NCBI GenBank assembly: GCA_043228905.1
Contig: JBHGNT010000011.1
Span: forward strand, 12,524,001 to 12,588,000
Length of the DNA: 64,000 nucleotides
Reading direction: 5' to 3'
From: Azolla caroliniana
Taxonomy: Eukaryota > Polypodiophyta
The translations under genes and the position numbers were made by a program. Below the pieces are notes generated by a model. That model was not told the DNA's origin and ran no database searches. It was given only the letters and a program-made list of their open reading frames with translations. Of the stretch, positions 1 through 12,068 are shown piece by piece; within the stretch, counting starts at the first letter, position 1, and each line of letters starts with the position of its first letter.

Positions 1-71
1 AGCTTGCCAATGACCCTTGCCCCGATAATGCATATACATGCTAACTATACTAACAACTTGTGAACTATTTT
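1..71 (-). pseudogene. A0: copia RT/RNase H fragment, left piece
   Basis: The minus strand reads as the end of a copia reverse transcriptase, with YAVVCTK, then SQVVSIVSMYMH and GKGHWQA, as seen in the longer copia polyproteins of this window. The reading continues on the far side of element A, at 5998 and rightward, once one copy of the GTTTT duplication is removed. This piece and the one at 5998-6960 are therefore one older element split by A. The typical RPD of the RT motif has decayed. The remainder lies outside the window. Confidence 0.75.
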
Positions 72-76
72 GTTTT

Positions 77-488
77 GGTTGAGCGGCAAGCTCAATCGGA
101 GCCGGATCGGCTGAATAAGCCGGAGCCGGTAAGCGAGACGGATCGTGTGAAACGGATCGGTATGACGGTGAGCAACCGAACCCGCAAGCAGTGGAGGCTG
201 GGTGCAATCCGTAACCGGAAGTCCAATCGAAAGCCTAGTATAGGATAGACTACTAGGTAGCTATAGTCTCGTAGTAAGTGTCAGATGCTTGTGTGAGCAT
301 TGAAGTACATAGTACTTCTGTCAGTCCCAAGAGGACTTGTATAAATAGTGCTACTTAGCACAATGTGTATACAGAGTCTTGAAATAATTTTGAAATAGTG
401 TTCTGCTCTCTCTGTCTCTCCTTCTCTCTCTCTCTCTCTTTGTGTTGTTCTTTGTTTTTTTACGCTTCCGCAAACACTCACGTTTACA
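77..488 (+). repeat. Element A 5' LTR
   Basis: 412 bp, matching 5583-5992. The first bases are GG where the 3' copy has canonical TG, and it ends in CA directly before the PBS. The first 25 bases form an inverted repeat (TTGAGC...GCTCAA) shared with several other LTR families here. A CT-rich microsatellite lies near 410-440, in the predicted transcribed part. Confidence 0.92.
340..347 (+). promoter_or_regulatory. TATA box of element A LTR
   Basis: TATAAATA lies about 150 bp before the LTR end, the expected place for the U3 promoter. The same motif occurs at the matching place in the 3' LTR (around 5847). Inferred from sequence and position only. Confidence 0.55.
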
Positions 489-500
489 TGGTATCAGAGC
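489..500 (+). other. Primer binding site of element A
   Basis: TGGTATCAGAGC follows the LTR directly. It is complementary to the 3' end of plant initiator methionine tRNA, the usual copia primer. Confidence 0.9.
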
Positions 501-582
501 GCGAGGGTTGAGAACCTCTGCTGCAGACATTTACTCTTGAGAAGAAAACCCTAACAGGTCGAAAACAGACACAATAGAAGAC

Positions 583-2505
583 ATGGATAGAGGCATGGCT
601 ACGTCGCTCCCGGTGGAGAAGCTCGACAAGAGCAACTATGCATCCTGGTCTTACAAGATGCACCAGTACGTGCTTGGACACGGGTACTGGAGTTATGTCG
701 AAGGAGCGAATGATGCGGCGCCCGACTCGGCACACAGGGACTTCCCGGTATGGGAACAGGCGGCAAGCAGGGTGATGTACTGCTTCGCGTCCAGTGTCGG
801 CGATCAACTGCTCAGCCACATCTGTGACGCCAAGACACCGAAGGATGCTTGGGGGAACCTGAAAAAGGTTTTCGCCGCAAGCACCACTGCCCGGAAGCTG
901 CAACTCAGACAGGAGTTGAGCAATGTTCGATAGAAGAACATGTCCGTGGCAAACTACACGGGCCGGATAAAGGAGATCTGCGACTCGCTCGCCTCTATCA
1001 ATGTTACCGTAGAGGAAGATGAGATGGTGCAGGTATGTCTCGGAGGCCTGGCGTCCAAGTTCGGAGGATTCCGGACTGCGGTGTGTACAAGGGAGAATAC
1101 CCCCTCATTCTTCGACTTACAGTCGATGCTCCTTGTAGAGGAGAACCACGCCGGTGCATCTACCAGTGCATCCCCAGACAGCCGAATGGTGTACACGGGA
1201 ACGGATCGGCTCCATGGGCGTGGTGGAAGAGGTGCGTTGGCACGCAATGGAGGCGGCCGACAAGAGCAGGAACGGAGGCACTATGAGTGTGCCGACAGCA
1301 GTTCCGGGACTCCCACAAGCAGGGGGAGTCAAGGCGGTGCCGGAGGCCGGCAAGAGAAATCCGGTACGGAATGCTGGTACTGTGGCAAAAAAGGCCACAA
1401 GGAAAGCGAGTGCTGGAGAAAGCGTGCCGATTCGGACAAATCCGGATCCGGCAAGACCGGTAAGGATGGCCGACAAAACTCGCACTACGCAAATGGATCA
1501 GGAGGATCCGGAACCGGAAAGGCCGGTAAGGGGCCAACCTTGGTGATGAATCACAAGGCAAACTCAATGAAAAAGACCACTTCCAAAACGAAGGAAGTGT
1601 GGTATGTTGATTCTGGTGCGTCGAACCACATGACGAGCCACAAAGAGTGGTTCTCCCTTCTGGAGAAACCGGATCAACCAGGAGTAGTCGAAACCGGAGA
1701 CGACACTCCTCACCCAATCGTGCACGTCGGAGAAGTCCCTCTAAGCCACGTCGGACAGAAAGGGAAGCTGATGAACGTATTACACGTTCCGACAATCACG
1801 AAGAACCTGGTGTCCGTCGGTCAGATTGTCGACCAGGGGATGCAGGTGCGGTTTACGCACCTCGGGTGCTTCATTGAGGATGAGGGCGAAGTCATTGCGC
1901 AAGGGCGCAAAGACGGGAGGATGTTTATCCTCAACACCAATGACTTTGGCACCGCTCTGTTCACGAAACGACAGAAGGTTGAGTCAGACATCGACCTGTG
2001 GCACAAGCGGATAGGCCACGTCAACTACCGGAGGCTTCAAGACCTGCAAACGAAACAAGTCGTTTTCGGTTTGCCGAAGTTCAGCGGCCGGAGAGCCGAA
2101 ATTTGTGAAGCCTGCCAACTTGGGAAGCAACACCGGCTTCCATTCCCCACCGAACGGAACCGGAGCCGTAACAAGCTCGATCTCATCCATTCGGATGTGT
2201 GGGGACCGGCACAAAGTGTAAGCCTTGGCGGGAGCCGATACTTCGTCTCCTTCATCGACGACTATACTCGACATACTTGGATCTATCTCATTGAGTGGAA
2301 GAGCGAAGTCTTCGACAGTTTCCGGAGCCTCCAGAAGATGGTGGAACGGGAATCGGAGAGGAAGATCAAATGCCTTCGGTCGGATGGCAGAAAGGAATAT
2401 TTTTCCGGCCAATTCACTAGTTATCTGCAGCAGAAGGGAATTCGGCGAGAGTTCAGTTGCAGATACACAGCGGAGCAAAACAATGTGGCCGAAAGGAAGA
2501 ACCGG
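583..2505 (+). pseudogene. Element A gag, protease and integrase (disrupted)
   Basis: The first ATG after the leader is at 583. Gag has the copia Gag fold region (KLDKSNYASWSYKMHQY) and a zinc knuckle CWYCGKKGHKESEC encoded from about 1372. The aspartic protease follows with VDSGASNHMT near 1610, then the pre-integrase domain (LWHKRIGHVN) and the integrase core up to AERKN. An in-frame TAG at 931-933 sits where the related element H has a Gln codon. The frame is lost at about 2505, where a few codons between the ERKNR motif and AMLEEK are missing. Apart from these lesions the sequence is well preserved. Confidence 0.9.
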
Positions 2506-5477
2506 CAAGGGCAATGCTGGAGGAGAAGAGCATGCCCCGGTTCTACTAGGCGGAGGTGGTCCGGACGGCCGTCTACATACAAAACCGCATTGCTGACAAG
2601 GTGTCCGCTCATGAGCTGTATTTCGGGCGCAAGCCGGACTTAAGACACCTTCGGATATTCGGCAGCATAGCGTATGTGCATGTGCCGGATCAGAAGCGGA
2701 GAAAGCTAGATGAAAAATCGGAAAAATGCATTCTAGTCGGCTATGCTCAAGAGCAAAAGGGGTATAAGTGCTTTAACCCCCGGACGAAGGAAGTCCGAGT
2801 TAGCCGGGATGTCGAGTTCGATGAATCGGCATCCTGGTACTCCGTACCGACTCTGACTTTTGATCCCAACCCAATGCCGGAAGATCAGGCCAGTGAGCCT
2901 GAATCAGCCCTGGTAGAGGATGACGAAGCCGGAACTCAAGATGAGAGTCCGGAATCGTTACGGTTAAGTGGACCGAACGAGCGACTGAGTCGGTTGGACC
3001 AGTCGGATGAAGAGACGGCAGGTGGTGGAGACTCTGCCGTGCTCTCCCCGCGCAAGGAACCGAGGAAACGGTTCACGTGCAAAGAGAAGGGGAAGAGGAA
3101 GATGCCGGAATTCGAAACCGGCAACGATGAGTCAGGTCAGTGCGTATCCGACTCCGAAAACGAGAAAGGCGAATCTTCGGCAACGAAGACCGAACTGGCC
3201 AAGAAGGGCCTCAAATCAGGTGACGGTGCATTGCGCCGATCAACCCGCCAGAAGGATCCCGTCATGCGGTACGGGTACAATGAATACATGGCGCATCATT
3301 ATGTGTACATGACTAAGGTGACAGAAGTGTGTGAGCCGGAGAGCTATGCAGAAGCGGCAAAGGACGCAAATTGGCGTGCCGCTATGGATGAAGAAATGCG
3401 GGCACTCGATGCCAACGAGACTTGGGACCTAGTTGATCCTCCCCGTCACTGTAAACCGATCGGATGCAAGTGGGTGTACAAGGTCAAGTACAACGCCGAC
3501 GGTTCTGTTAACCGGTACAAAGCCCGGTTAGTGGCGAAGGGATACGCGCAGACCCACGGAATCGACTATGACAAGACCTTCGCTCCTGTGGCGAAGATGA
3601 CGACGGTTCGTGTGGTACTGGCGGTTGCTGCGGCAAGGGGGTGGCATCTTCACCAGATGGATGTGAAGAACGCCTTCCTTCAAGGAGAGCTTGAAGAAGA
3701 AGTCTTTATGACTCAGCCCCCCGGATTTCAATCGGAGATGAACAAGTCGGCAGTATGCCGACTGAAGAAGTCGCTTTACGGCTTGAAGCAAGCCCCCCGA
3801 GCTTGGAACGCGAAGATCACGCACCGGTTGCGTAAGCTGGGGTTTGCTGTCTCTAAGTCGGACTCTTCGTTGTTCATCCGGCAAGGCTCTGACGGTCCGG
3901 TTTGTATACTCTTGTATGTGGATGATTTAGTCATCACCGGACCGGGTCTTCCCAAAATCAACCGCGTCAAGTCCCAGTTGTCAGACGCATTCGAAATGAA
4001 GGACCTGGGGGACCTTCATTATTTTCTTGGGATCGAAGTGATCCGGACCCTCGACGGCATATTGCTCTCACAACGACATTACGTGTTGAATATGCTGTAT
4101 AAGTTCGGCATGAGGGATTGCCGACCTATATCCACACCCCTGGACCGGAACCAGAAGCTCCGTCCCAACTCCGGACCGGCCTGCAATGAGAAACGGTTCC
4201 GACAGGTTGTCGGAAGCCTGATATACTTAACCATCACTCGACCCGACATCAGCTATCCGGTCGGCGTGGTAAGTCAGTTCATGCAGAAGCCGACCGTGGA
4301 GCACCTTCAATGCGTGCAACGAATATTACGGTATGTCAGCGGCACTAAGGACCGAGGACTGCTATACCGGCGAGGTATACCCGAAGAGCTTGTCGGTTAC
4401 ACAGATGCTGACTGGGCCGGCGATGCGTCTGATCGCCACTCCACTTCCGGATACATGTTCTCCATAGGTAGCGCGGCCGTTGCGTGGAGCAGCAAGAAGC
4501 AGCCCACAGTGGCTTTGTCAAGCATTGAGGCTGAGTACCGGGCCGCTACCGTTGCCACTTGTGAAGCCATCTGGCTTCGGCGACTGCTGCGAGACTTGCA
4601 GATCGAGGTACCGACCCCGATCCCGATTTACTGCGATAACATGAGCAGCCTGCAGCTCGCCAGGAACCCTGTGTTCCATGCTCGCACAAAGCACATCGAG
4701 GTGCACTACCACTTCGTGTGTGAGCGGGTCCTGAGCGGTGAAGTTGACCTACGGTATGTTCATACGGATCGGCAAGTAGCCGACATCTTCACCAAGCCGC
4801 TCGGATCGGACAAGTTGCAGCACTTTACCGACATGCTTGGTATTCAGCATCTCGACGTGCCGCACTTGAGGGGGAGAAGCAAGGGCAAAGGCCAAAAAAT
4901 TGTTGAACCCGTCGGTAAGAGGAGAGCCAGAAGAAGAGGAGACAAGAAGGTGAAGGAAGCCGAGTCAACGAAGGAAGTTGACACATTCGAACAGGTCGGA
5001 GCAAGCGGTTGTGAAGAAGAGTTGTGCACTCAGGAAGAGAAGTGCATGTTGTGCGGAGGTCATCATGACGGTACTGACCATGATGCGGAGTCGAATGAAG
5101 AATTCGATTTCGGTTCACCAGCTGAAGAAGTCGAGGGAAGCATGGAGAAGGCCAAGACTCGAAAGTGGTTCGATGTGGTGAGAGGCTTGAAGCCGGAAGT
5201 CGAATCGGAGTGTATCGATTCAGACAAGAGCTGGAACGAGTCGGAGACAGCTGACTCGGATCAACAGATGGATCCGGATGAGTCGGATCAACTGAAGGCC
5301 AAGGGGACACGGACACAACGGAAGTCGATGCCATCGTGGGAGAACCGACGGATCGGCAAGCACCGGAGTCACAACAACGTGAGTGCTGAGATGGGCCTAT
5401 TGAGCAGACATGCCGACCGAGAGGGTCGAGGCGTGCAGAACCAAAGGGGTCGCAGCAAACGGGACCGGACCGGATGA
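2506..5477 (+). pseudogene. Element A integrase end, RT, RNase H and a long C-terminal extension
   Basis: After the deletion the reading continues in another frame, with a TAG at 2547-2549 where a Trp is expected (FY-stop-AEVV). It is then open to 5477. It holds the RT with [18 protein letters not shown] and YVDD (near 3916), and RNase H with YTDADWAGD, SSIEAEYRA and YCDNMSSLQLA. After the usual end near 4867 it goes on for about 200 charged residues, with a basic stretch, a Cys/His cluster (CMLCGGHHDG) and acidic blocks. I know no function for this tail. Elements E and B stop right after RNase H. Confidence 0.88.
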
Positions 5478-5570
5478 GGAGCGCGAGCAAGGCGGAGTGA
5501 CGCCAGGAGAAGTTGGTTGGAAGAACCGACTGCCACAGAGGTCGACACTACGACCCCACCTCAGGTTGAG

Positions 5571-5582
5571 CTTGAGGGGGAG
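5571..5582 (+). other. Polypurine tract of element A
   Basis: CTTGAGGGGGAG abuts the TG of the 3' LTR. This is the plus-strand priming site in copia elements. C, D and G2 have a similar TTGAGGGGG tract in the same place. Confidence 0.8.
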
Positions 5583-5992
5583 TGTTGAGCGGCAAGCTCA
5601 ACCGGAGCCGGATCGACTGAATAAGCCGGAGCCGGTAAGCGAGACGGATCGTGCGAAACGGATCGGTATGACAGTGAGCAACCGAACCGGCAAGCAGTGG
5701 AGGCCGGGTGCAATCCGTAACCGGAAGTCCAATCGGAAGCCTAGTATAGGATAGACTACTAGGTAGCTATAGTCTCGTAGTAAGTGTCAAATGCTCGTGT
5801 GAGCATTGAAGTACATAGTACTTCTGTCAGTCCCAAGAGGACTTGTATAAATAGTGCTACTTAGCGCAGTGTGTATACAGAGTCTTGAAATAATTTTGAA
5901 ATAGTGTTCTGCTCTCTCTGTCTCTCCTTCTCTGTCTCTCTGTGTGTGTTGTTCTCTGTTTTTTTACGCTTCCGCAAACACTCACGTTTACA
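5583..5992 (+). repeat. Element A 3' LTR
   Basis: 410 bp, starts TGTTGAG and ends TTTACA, followed by the GTTTT duplication. It differs from the 5' LTR by scattered substitutions. Confidence 0.92.
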
Positions 5993-5997
5993 GTTTT

Positions 5998-6960
5998 GTA
6001 CACACCACTGCATACATCAAGCTTCCAATTGCATTTGCATACGCGACTTTCGCCATGTATTCTCGCACTTCATCAATTGTTGGAGATAATCAGCTACTCA
6101 GTTTCGAATGAAGAGCAAGTGGAGTACTTAGAAATTTTCTATCATTGTACATACTAAAATGTTGTAGTATCTTCTTCAAATACTACTTCTATGACAACCA
6201 AAGTTTGTTCCTCTCTCTATCCCTACTTATCTCTATGTCGAGCATTTTCTTCGCTTACCCCAAATCCTTCATCTCAAACTCTTTACTCATTTGAGCCTTC
6301 AACCTATCAATCTCAACTTGACTCTTTGCTGCAATTAGCATATCATCAAGATATAATAGTAAGTAGATGTATGAACCATCTGGAAGATTGTGCAAATACA
6401 CACAATGATTGTATTTGCTTCTCTTGTACTTCTGACCCTTCATGAACTTGTCAAATCGTTTGTACCGCAATCTCAGACATTATTTTAGTCCGTACAACAA
6501 TTTGCTAAGTTTACAAACCCAATTGTCTTTACCAAAAACCTTGTATCCTTTTGGTTGAGTCATATAGATTTCCTCCTTCAAATCACTGTGTAGAATGCAA
6601 TCTTCACATCAAGTTGAGCTAGCTCCAAATTCAATTATGTTACCAAGGCCAACAAAATTCTCATGGAGGACTGTTTTACAACTAGAGAAAATACCTCATT
6701 ACAATCGATTCCCTCCCTTTGAGAATAGCCTTTAGCCACCAATCTTGCCTTGTAGCGAATGTCTTCTTTATCCGAAAATCCTTCTTTCTTTGCAAATACC
6801 CATTTGCACCCAATTTCCTAAATTCTCCCTTTCAGTACTTGTGTCAGCATCCATGTCTTGTTCTTCTTAAGATATTGCATTTGTTCTTCCATTGCACTAG
6901 CCTAGTTGCCACTTTCTGTGCTCCGAATGGCCTTTGGGTAGGTGGATGGAACATTATTTG
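5998..6960 (-). pseudogene. A0: copia RT, right piece
   Basis: The minus strand reads as degenerate copia RT in several frames. It shows LLYLDDMLIAAKSQ with KEFEMKDLG near 6255-6340, GCKWVFAKKEGFSD near 6760-6800 and AMEEQMQYLKKNKTW near 6830-6890. The YVDD box is YLDD here, followed upstream by frameshifts and stops. It is the continuation of 1-71. The reading fades beyond about 6960. Confidence 0.75.
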
Positions 6961-8328
6961 TTTATGTACTCTATGGGCCAACCTCCTACTATCACTTCCT
7001 TGGAATTTTTTCTTAATGAATTTGTGAAAGTTCTCCAATCAATAACACACTTCATGAAAGGAATATGATCCTTCAGTAAGTGCTTGGAGACGGATCTTGT
7101 CCAACTCCCTTCAAACGGAGGCAGAAGTCCAATGTCAACTACTCAATTTTCAGTTTACACGTCCCCACAACCTCTTTCCCATCCATCGTTTCTAAATCAT
7201 TTATTGGAATGATAAGAGTGTTCAACATATAGAACCACTTGGTAGCTACATCCTTCCTAATGTTCGTTACCGTATGTCTAGACATCGAATTTAGGTTCAT
7301 CCGGTCTTGATTGTATTTCTTGCACAATCTCCTTGCCAGGATGTCTATTGTCAAGTACTTCCTTGTTTCCCAAATCTTTCGTCAACTGAGTTTGTCTTTC
7401 TCCTACGTCGGTTAGCAAATCATATATATTCTCTTTCTTAGTTTTCCATTTGGATGTATCATGGCTTGTCTTTTTTACTATGTGTGTTTTGGTAACCTGA
7501 ACACAAGGACCCCCAACGCTTGTTTGTGGCACATCATTGGCAACATCTACTAGAGCTTTCCTTCATAACAAACATTCCTTAACTAAATGTTCCATTCTTT
7601 TATATAAAGAAACATTGATTTGGTAAACTGGCATATAAATTTTTTTGCCTCTTTCCACATCCCCATTTTCTAAACAAGGTAAGTTCACATATGCCAGCAA
7701 TGATTTTTCTCTAATACATAATAATTTCATTGTTGGTATTCTAGATAATTGACCCTGTTTGTTATAATTTTATATAAGCTTTTAATACTAGTCCGATTAA
7801 ACCCCTAACTGATGCAAGAAGCGATGACATTCCTTATGCAATTCCGGAAAACTCGTAGTTAAAACTAGAAAAGCATGTTGGGTCTCTTTCATGGGGTCAA
7901 AAGCATGTTTCCATTCCTCAAATTTAACCCATGCTCCCCGTTGTCAACAAATTTCATAGAAAGTAATACTTGGACAGATGTCGAATCTTGAAACTCGACA
8001 CGGGAATAGCTTCTTCTAAGAAATTGAACACCTACAATATGTCTCATTTCTGCTCGTAATCTACCCTGTAACAAATGCCACAACTCTTGTTGATTCGGTC
8101 GAAGTCCTAATAACTATATAATTAAAGAAAATTGTTGCAAGTGGTGGATCGCTTGTCACGTCCATAGTTCATTTTGCTCTGATAGGTGAAGCTCGACCAT
8201 CAGCCCTCCAATAGGTTGGAAATCGAGAAGCGATTCACGAGATCCTTCCACCATTGTAGCTACCTAGGCCATCATCGTTCTATACACAACACATACACAT
8301 GTGTATCAAGTGAAGAACCCCAATTAAA
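6961..8328. other. No identified gene; probable decayed retroelement sequence
   Basis: Short minus-strand open stretches at 7139-7354 and 7278-7532 could be the low-conservation linker of A0 between integrase and RT, but I recognise no motif. A stretch near 7800-8080 reads on the minus strand as fragments that I cannot assign. No start, splice or RNA-gene signal stands out. Confidence 0.3.
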
Positions 8329-8675
8329 CCCCAATTTCAAGTGTGAATTAACATGGATTAATACATGATCAATGCATAATGAATTATTATCAAATCCAGG
8401 AAATGGCATGGTGTGATTTACTTCTAAATAGAAAAATAAATAAATTTAACCCCAATTTCAAGTGTGAATTAACATGGATTAATACATGATCAATGCACAA
8501 TGAATTATTATCAAAGCCAGGAAATGACACGGCGTGATTTACTTCTAAACAGAAAAATAAATAAATTTAACCCCTATTTCAAGTGTGAATTAACATGGAT
8601 TAATACATGATCAATGCACAATGAATTATTATCAAAGCCAGGAAATGGCACGACATGATTTACTTAGAAACAGAA
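8329..8675. repeat. Three-copy 121-bp tandem repeat
   Basis: Copies begin at 8329, 8450 and 8571, each starting CCCC(A/T)ATTTCAAGTG. The period is 121 bp. Copies 2 and 3 share differences from copy 1 (for example GCACAATG against GCATAATG), so the array probably grew by duplicating one derived unit. The third copy decays after about 8675. No coding sense is visible. Confidence 0.9.
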
Positions 8676-9749
8676 GAAATTATTCTATAAAGGAAAATAA
8701 AGAATTACATTGTTTTTCGACAAGTTTGGGTTATTTTCGAATAATTTCTCAGACTTAGACCTAGAGATTGTACTTATTACTTAGGTGCATTGTGAGGTTA
8801 TATTGGTTTTATAAGGTAACTATCTATTTTAGGTATGCCTTGGGTTACATCACTCTCTCAAGTTTCCACTACAAATATAACATCAATGCCTTGAGCTACA
8901 ATACTTTGTCCTAACCCTTACTCCATGGATATCCTCGGTAGTTCCAAAACATGATTTTTAAGTTTGAGGTATGTGTAGTCCCATAGGACATTATTTCCTA
9001 TTGATTTGAATTCGTTTCCTAGATGTATATGCTTGCCTTCTCCATTCTTGATCTTTTGGAGTTCAATCATCTACTGCAAAGAAATTTGTGCCATTTAAAT
9101 ATACCTTACTACTATGTAAAATAATAGCTCTTTCATGTTCATTTAGGATTGTGCAAACATTAGTGACATTATATTCCCTTCAAACTTTTGTTACTAACCC
9201 TTTGCGTGGCATATATATTAACATTTCACATAGAAAGATGACATTTGAAAATTTTTGCAATAAGAAAAAGTGCATCTTGCATGCCTCTGATAACAACATT
9301 CTTCTTTCAATTTCATATTAGTCTTTTACATCTTGTACATTTTTGAGCTAGAATTCATTGTTAGATCCGACCTAATATGACCTATAATATATGTGAACGT
9401 GTGTAGCAACTCTTGATATTCAAGAACTTTACCAATGAATGCAGCAATCGAGAGTGTATCCTATGACTATAAGAGAAATTCATGCAAGTATTGGGTTTGG
9501 TTGAAGATGTGTGGAAAGCATAGTCAAATTTGAGGAAAGGTAAACCATTGCATCAAAATGGAATATTCAAAATCTTAAACATTTTTTGGGCAAAATGTAC
9601 ATAATCAACTACTCTCATCACTTGGGCTCCAATGCCTTGAAGCAATGGTTCAGATACTAGACAAGCGATAAGCTCTAACATGTATTGGTGCATGTGGTTT
9701 CCCCTTTCAGCGAAGAATATGGTTTTGTAGTTAAGTGCAACATATGTTT
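8676..9749. other. AT-rich stretch without recognised features
   Basis: No reading frame with recognisable content, no tRNA and no clear repeat end was found on either strand. It may be old transposon sequence decayed beyond recognition. Confidence 0.3.
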
Positions 9750-9754
9750 AAGTA

Positions 9755-10098
9755 TTTTGAGAATCAAACTCAACTTAAGTCATAGTGTGTGAACACACCT
9801 TTTGAGAATGTAGCTTCAGTCAAAGGTCAGAGGTCACCACTACTTTCTAACATTAATTATGTGTCATAGAATAACTATGACAGATAACTAATGAGTTTCC
9901 ACATTTCCCATGACACATGAGATTCTATACTTCCTAAAGAGAGGGAATACAAAGAGAATGTAAAGAGAGGGTGACTTTATATAAAGCACCTCCCTCCTTC
10001 CTTTGTACTTGTTTGGTTGCTAGTGTATTTTCTTATTCCTTGTTAATATACAGTTGAGTCTTTTACCTTCTATCAATATTCTATCTATCTTATGTCTC

Positions 10099-10131
<33 letters not shown>

Positions 10132-10176
10132 CTAATCTATTCCGCTTAACATAATTACTCTAAGCAATTATTTACA
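9755..10176 (+). repeat. Solo LTR, D-like copia family
   Basis: The 422-bp unit starts TTTTGAGAATCAAACTC (D family: TGTTGAGAATCAAGCTC) and ends TTTACA. AAGTA flanks it at 9750-9754 and 10177-10181. It keeps the D-family landmarks in order: a GTGTGTGAAC block, a TATATAAAGCACC promoter-like stretch and ATTCCGCTT near the end. No internal region adjoins it, so it is what remains after recombination between two LTRs. It is clearly diverged, thus old. Confidence 0.85.
10101..10130. repeat. (CA)15 microsatellite
   Basis: Thirty bases of pure CA repeat lie inside the solo LTR, where the related LTRs carry CT/GA repeats. Confidence 0.95.
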
Positions 10177-10181
10177 AAGTA

Positions 10182-10904
10182 TAATGTGTGAATCAGAAGC
10201 TCTGCAAGATTAAGAGGGCGTGTATAACCACCATCAACAAGAGGCGAAGTAGCCATTAATCATTGGGAGTTTACACTGAAACTCGAGGATTCCCTCCTTA
10301 AAGCCTCACTCTTATTCTTTTCTTGATCGTCGTCTTCTTCTTCTCCACACCATACTTGTTGTCATAGAGTTTTATTTTCTAATTCACCATGAAATCTAGG
10401 ATTCTCAGTTTATGATTTACTTTTCTGGAATTTTAACATTGTTGTAATCGTTTACCCCAACAACTTTTAATCCCTATTTTATAATGGGAAATTTCTTCCT
10501 TAATCTAGCCTTTCTAGAATTAATATTGTTAAACCAATTTATAATCTCAAAATCTTCGGATCAATTACTTGTTAATCCCGCACTTAATTAATTGTTTTGA
10601 TTGCTACTCCATTCGACTTTGGCCTAACTTTGAGTCTGGGATATCTTTGAGTTTGGCTACCTTTTGTCACGGACACACCACCTTCAAGTCTGGCCTAACT
10701 TCAACTCTGAACTACCTTTGAATCAAGGCTACCTTCGACTCTAGTCTACCTTCTACTTTGTCCTACCGTCGACTTTGACAATAATTCGACACTTACGAAC
10801 CCTGGAGTCATCCATCCTCTCTAGTTCAAGTCCCTAATGGTTCCGTTCAAGTAGCACACGTACGCTCATAACTTCACGACAACACAAATGTTTCAACAAC
10901 GTTG
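10182..10904. other. Intervening DNA with a degenerate ~17-bp minisatellite
   Basis: Mostly featureless. From about 10605 to 10790 a loose tandem repeat is visible, with units such as CTTCGACTCTAGTCTAC and CTTCTACTTTGTCCTAC, all varying around CTTCGACTNTGNCCTAC. The unit length is near 17 bases with irregular spacing. Confidence 0.5.
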
Positions 10905-12068
10905 AGATTCTTGTTTGATGGATGAGACTTGGAAAGTGGCCTAATCATATTGATACCAAAGGTATCATCTCAATGGAGGCCTATTTCATTGATGGGAGGG
11001 TTGTACAAAGTGTTTGCAAAGACATTATCTAATAGACTTAAGAAATTATTACCTCAATTTAATCACGTATCTTAATATGGTTTTATTCCAAGCATAAATA
11101 TATTTCATAATGTATTGAATGTTCAAATGGTTACTGATTATGCTTAGTATACACATCAAGAAATGATTGTGGAACAATTAGATTTGGAAAAGGCATATAA
11201 TCATGTTACATGGTCTTTTTCCTTAGGAGCGATGTATATTATGGGGTTTGGTCCTCATATGTTTTATAAACATATTTTTTGTCTGGGAAAAATACTACAT
11301 CTCATGTGATGCTTAACAATAGAGTTACTCTTGTGTTACTAGATAGGTGTGGTAAGGATTTCCACTTAGTCCACTGCTATTTTCTATTGTTACACATCCT
11401 TCGTTACTAATGTTGTCTAATCTTGTAGATAGTGGTGATACTGTGGATATGCATCTTCCTTTTGGAGGGCAACTAGTGTTACAAGCCTTGCTTGATGATT
11501 CTTATGTTTCTACAAGCCTCAAAAGTAAATGTTGAAAGGATTATACAAGTTTGGGATAAATTAGACTTGGCTTCAAGGTTGCATCTAAATTGGAGGAAGT
11601 CTTGCAAATTTGACTACAAAGAGTGATTTGCAATATTTGGGATGGCAAGGGTCACCAATTACAGGAGAATAAATTTATTGGCATTTGGGGTATCCACCGG
11701 GTGTTAATTTTGCCAATGTTTAGATAATTCACTAAATTGGTACTAAATGGAAGGAATTATTTATGTATTAGAAGAATCAATTATGACCAATTCTTGTATG
11801 ACTCAAAAGTGGTGCAATGTATCAGGATACCAATGCGATTATATTTTTTACAATTGTTCCCTTGGACTATAAAGGACGTGGGGCTTTTAATGAAGTCAAC
11901 AAGAGGCCCCGATAGAATGGTTATAGTAGTGGAAACATGGATGCTTGAATGGAGATGAGGTTAGAATTCAAAGCAACATCATGAGACAAATTGTTGCCTA
12001 GATGCCAATATTTGGGATATTGATGTACTTTTCAATAAAGTTCATGACCCAAAGCATTATGAGTTTTG

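Larger units (their letters stand above)
77..5992 (+). mobile_element. Element A: Ty1/copia LTR retrotransposon, nearly complete
   Basis: Two direct LTRs of about 410 bp flank an internal region with a PBS, gag, protease, integrase, RT, RNase H and a PPT, in the copia order (integrase before RT). GTTTT occurs at 72-76 and at 5993-5997 as the 5-bp target duplication. The element is inserted in an older minus-strand copia (1-71 and 5998-6960). The LTRs differ at a dozen or so places by eye, so it is older than B, E and F. Coding defects are a TAG in gag, a short frameshifting deletion in integrase and a second TAG just after it. The element is probably not autonomous now. Confidence 0.93.

Noticed and set aside
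7139-7532. Host gene exons on the minus strand
   Set aside because: No recognisable domain or convincing splice signals; it adjoins decayed copia RT and may be its linker region.
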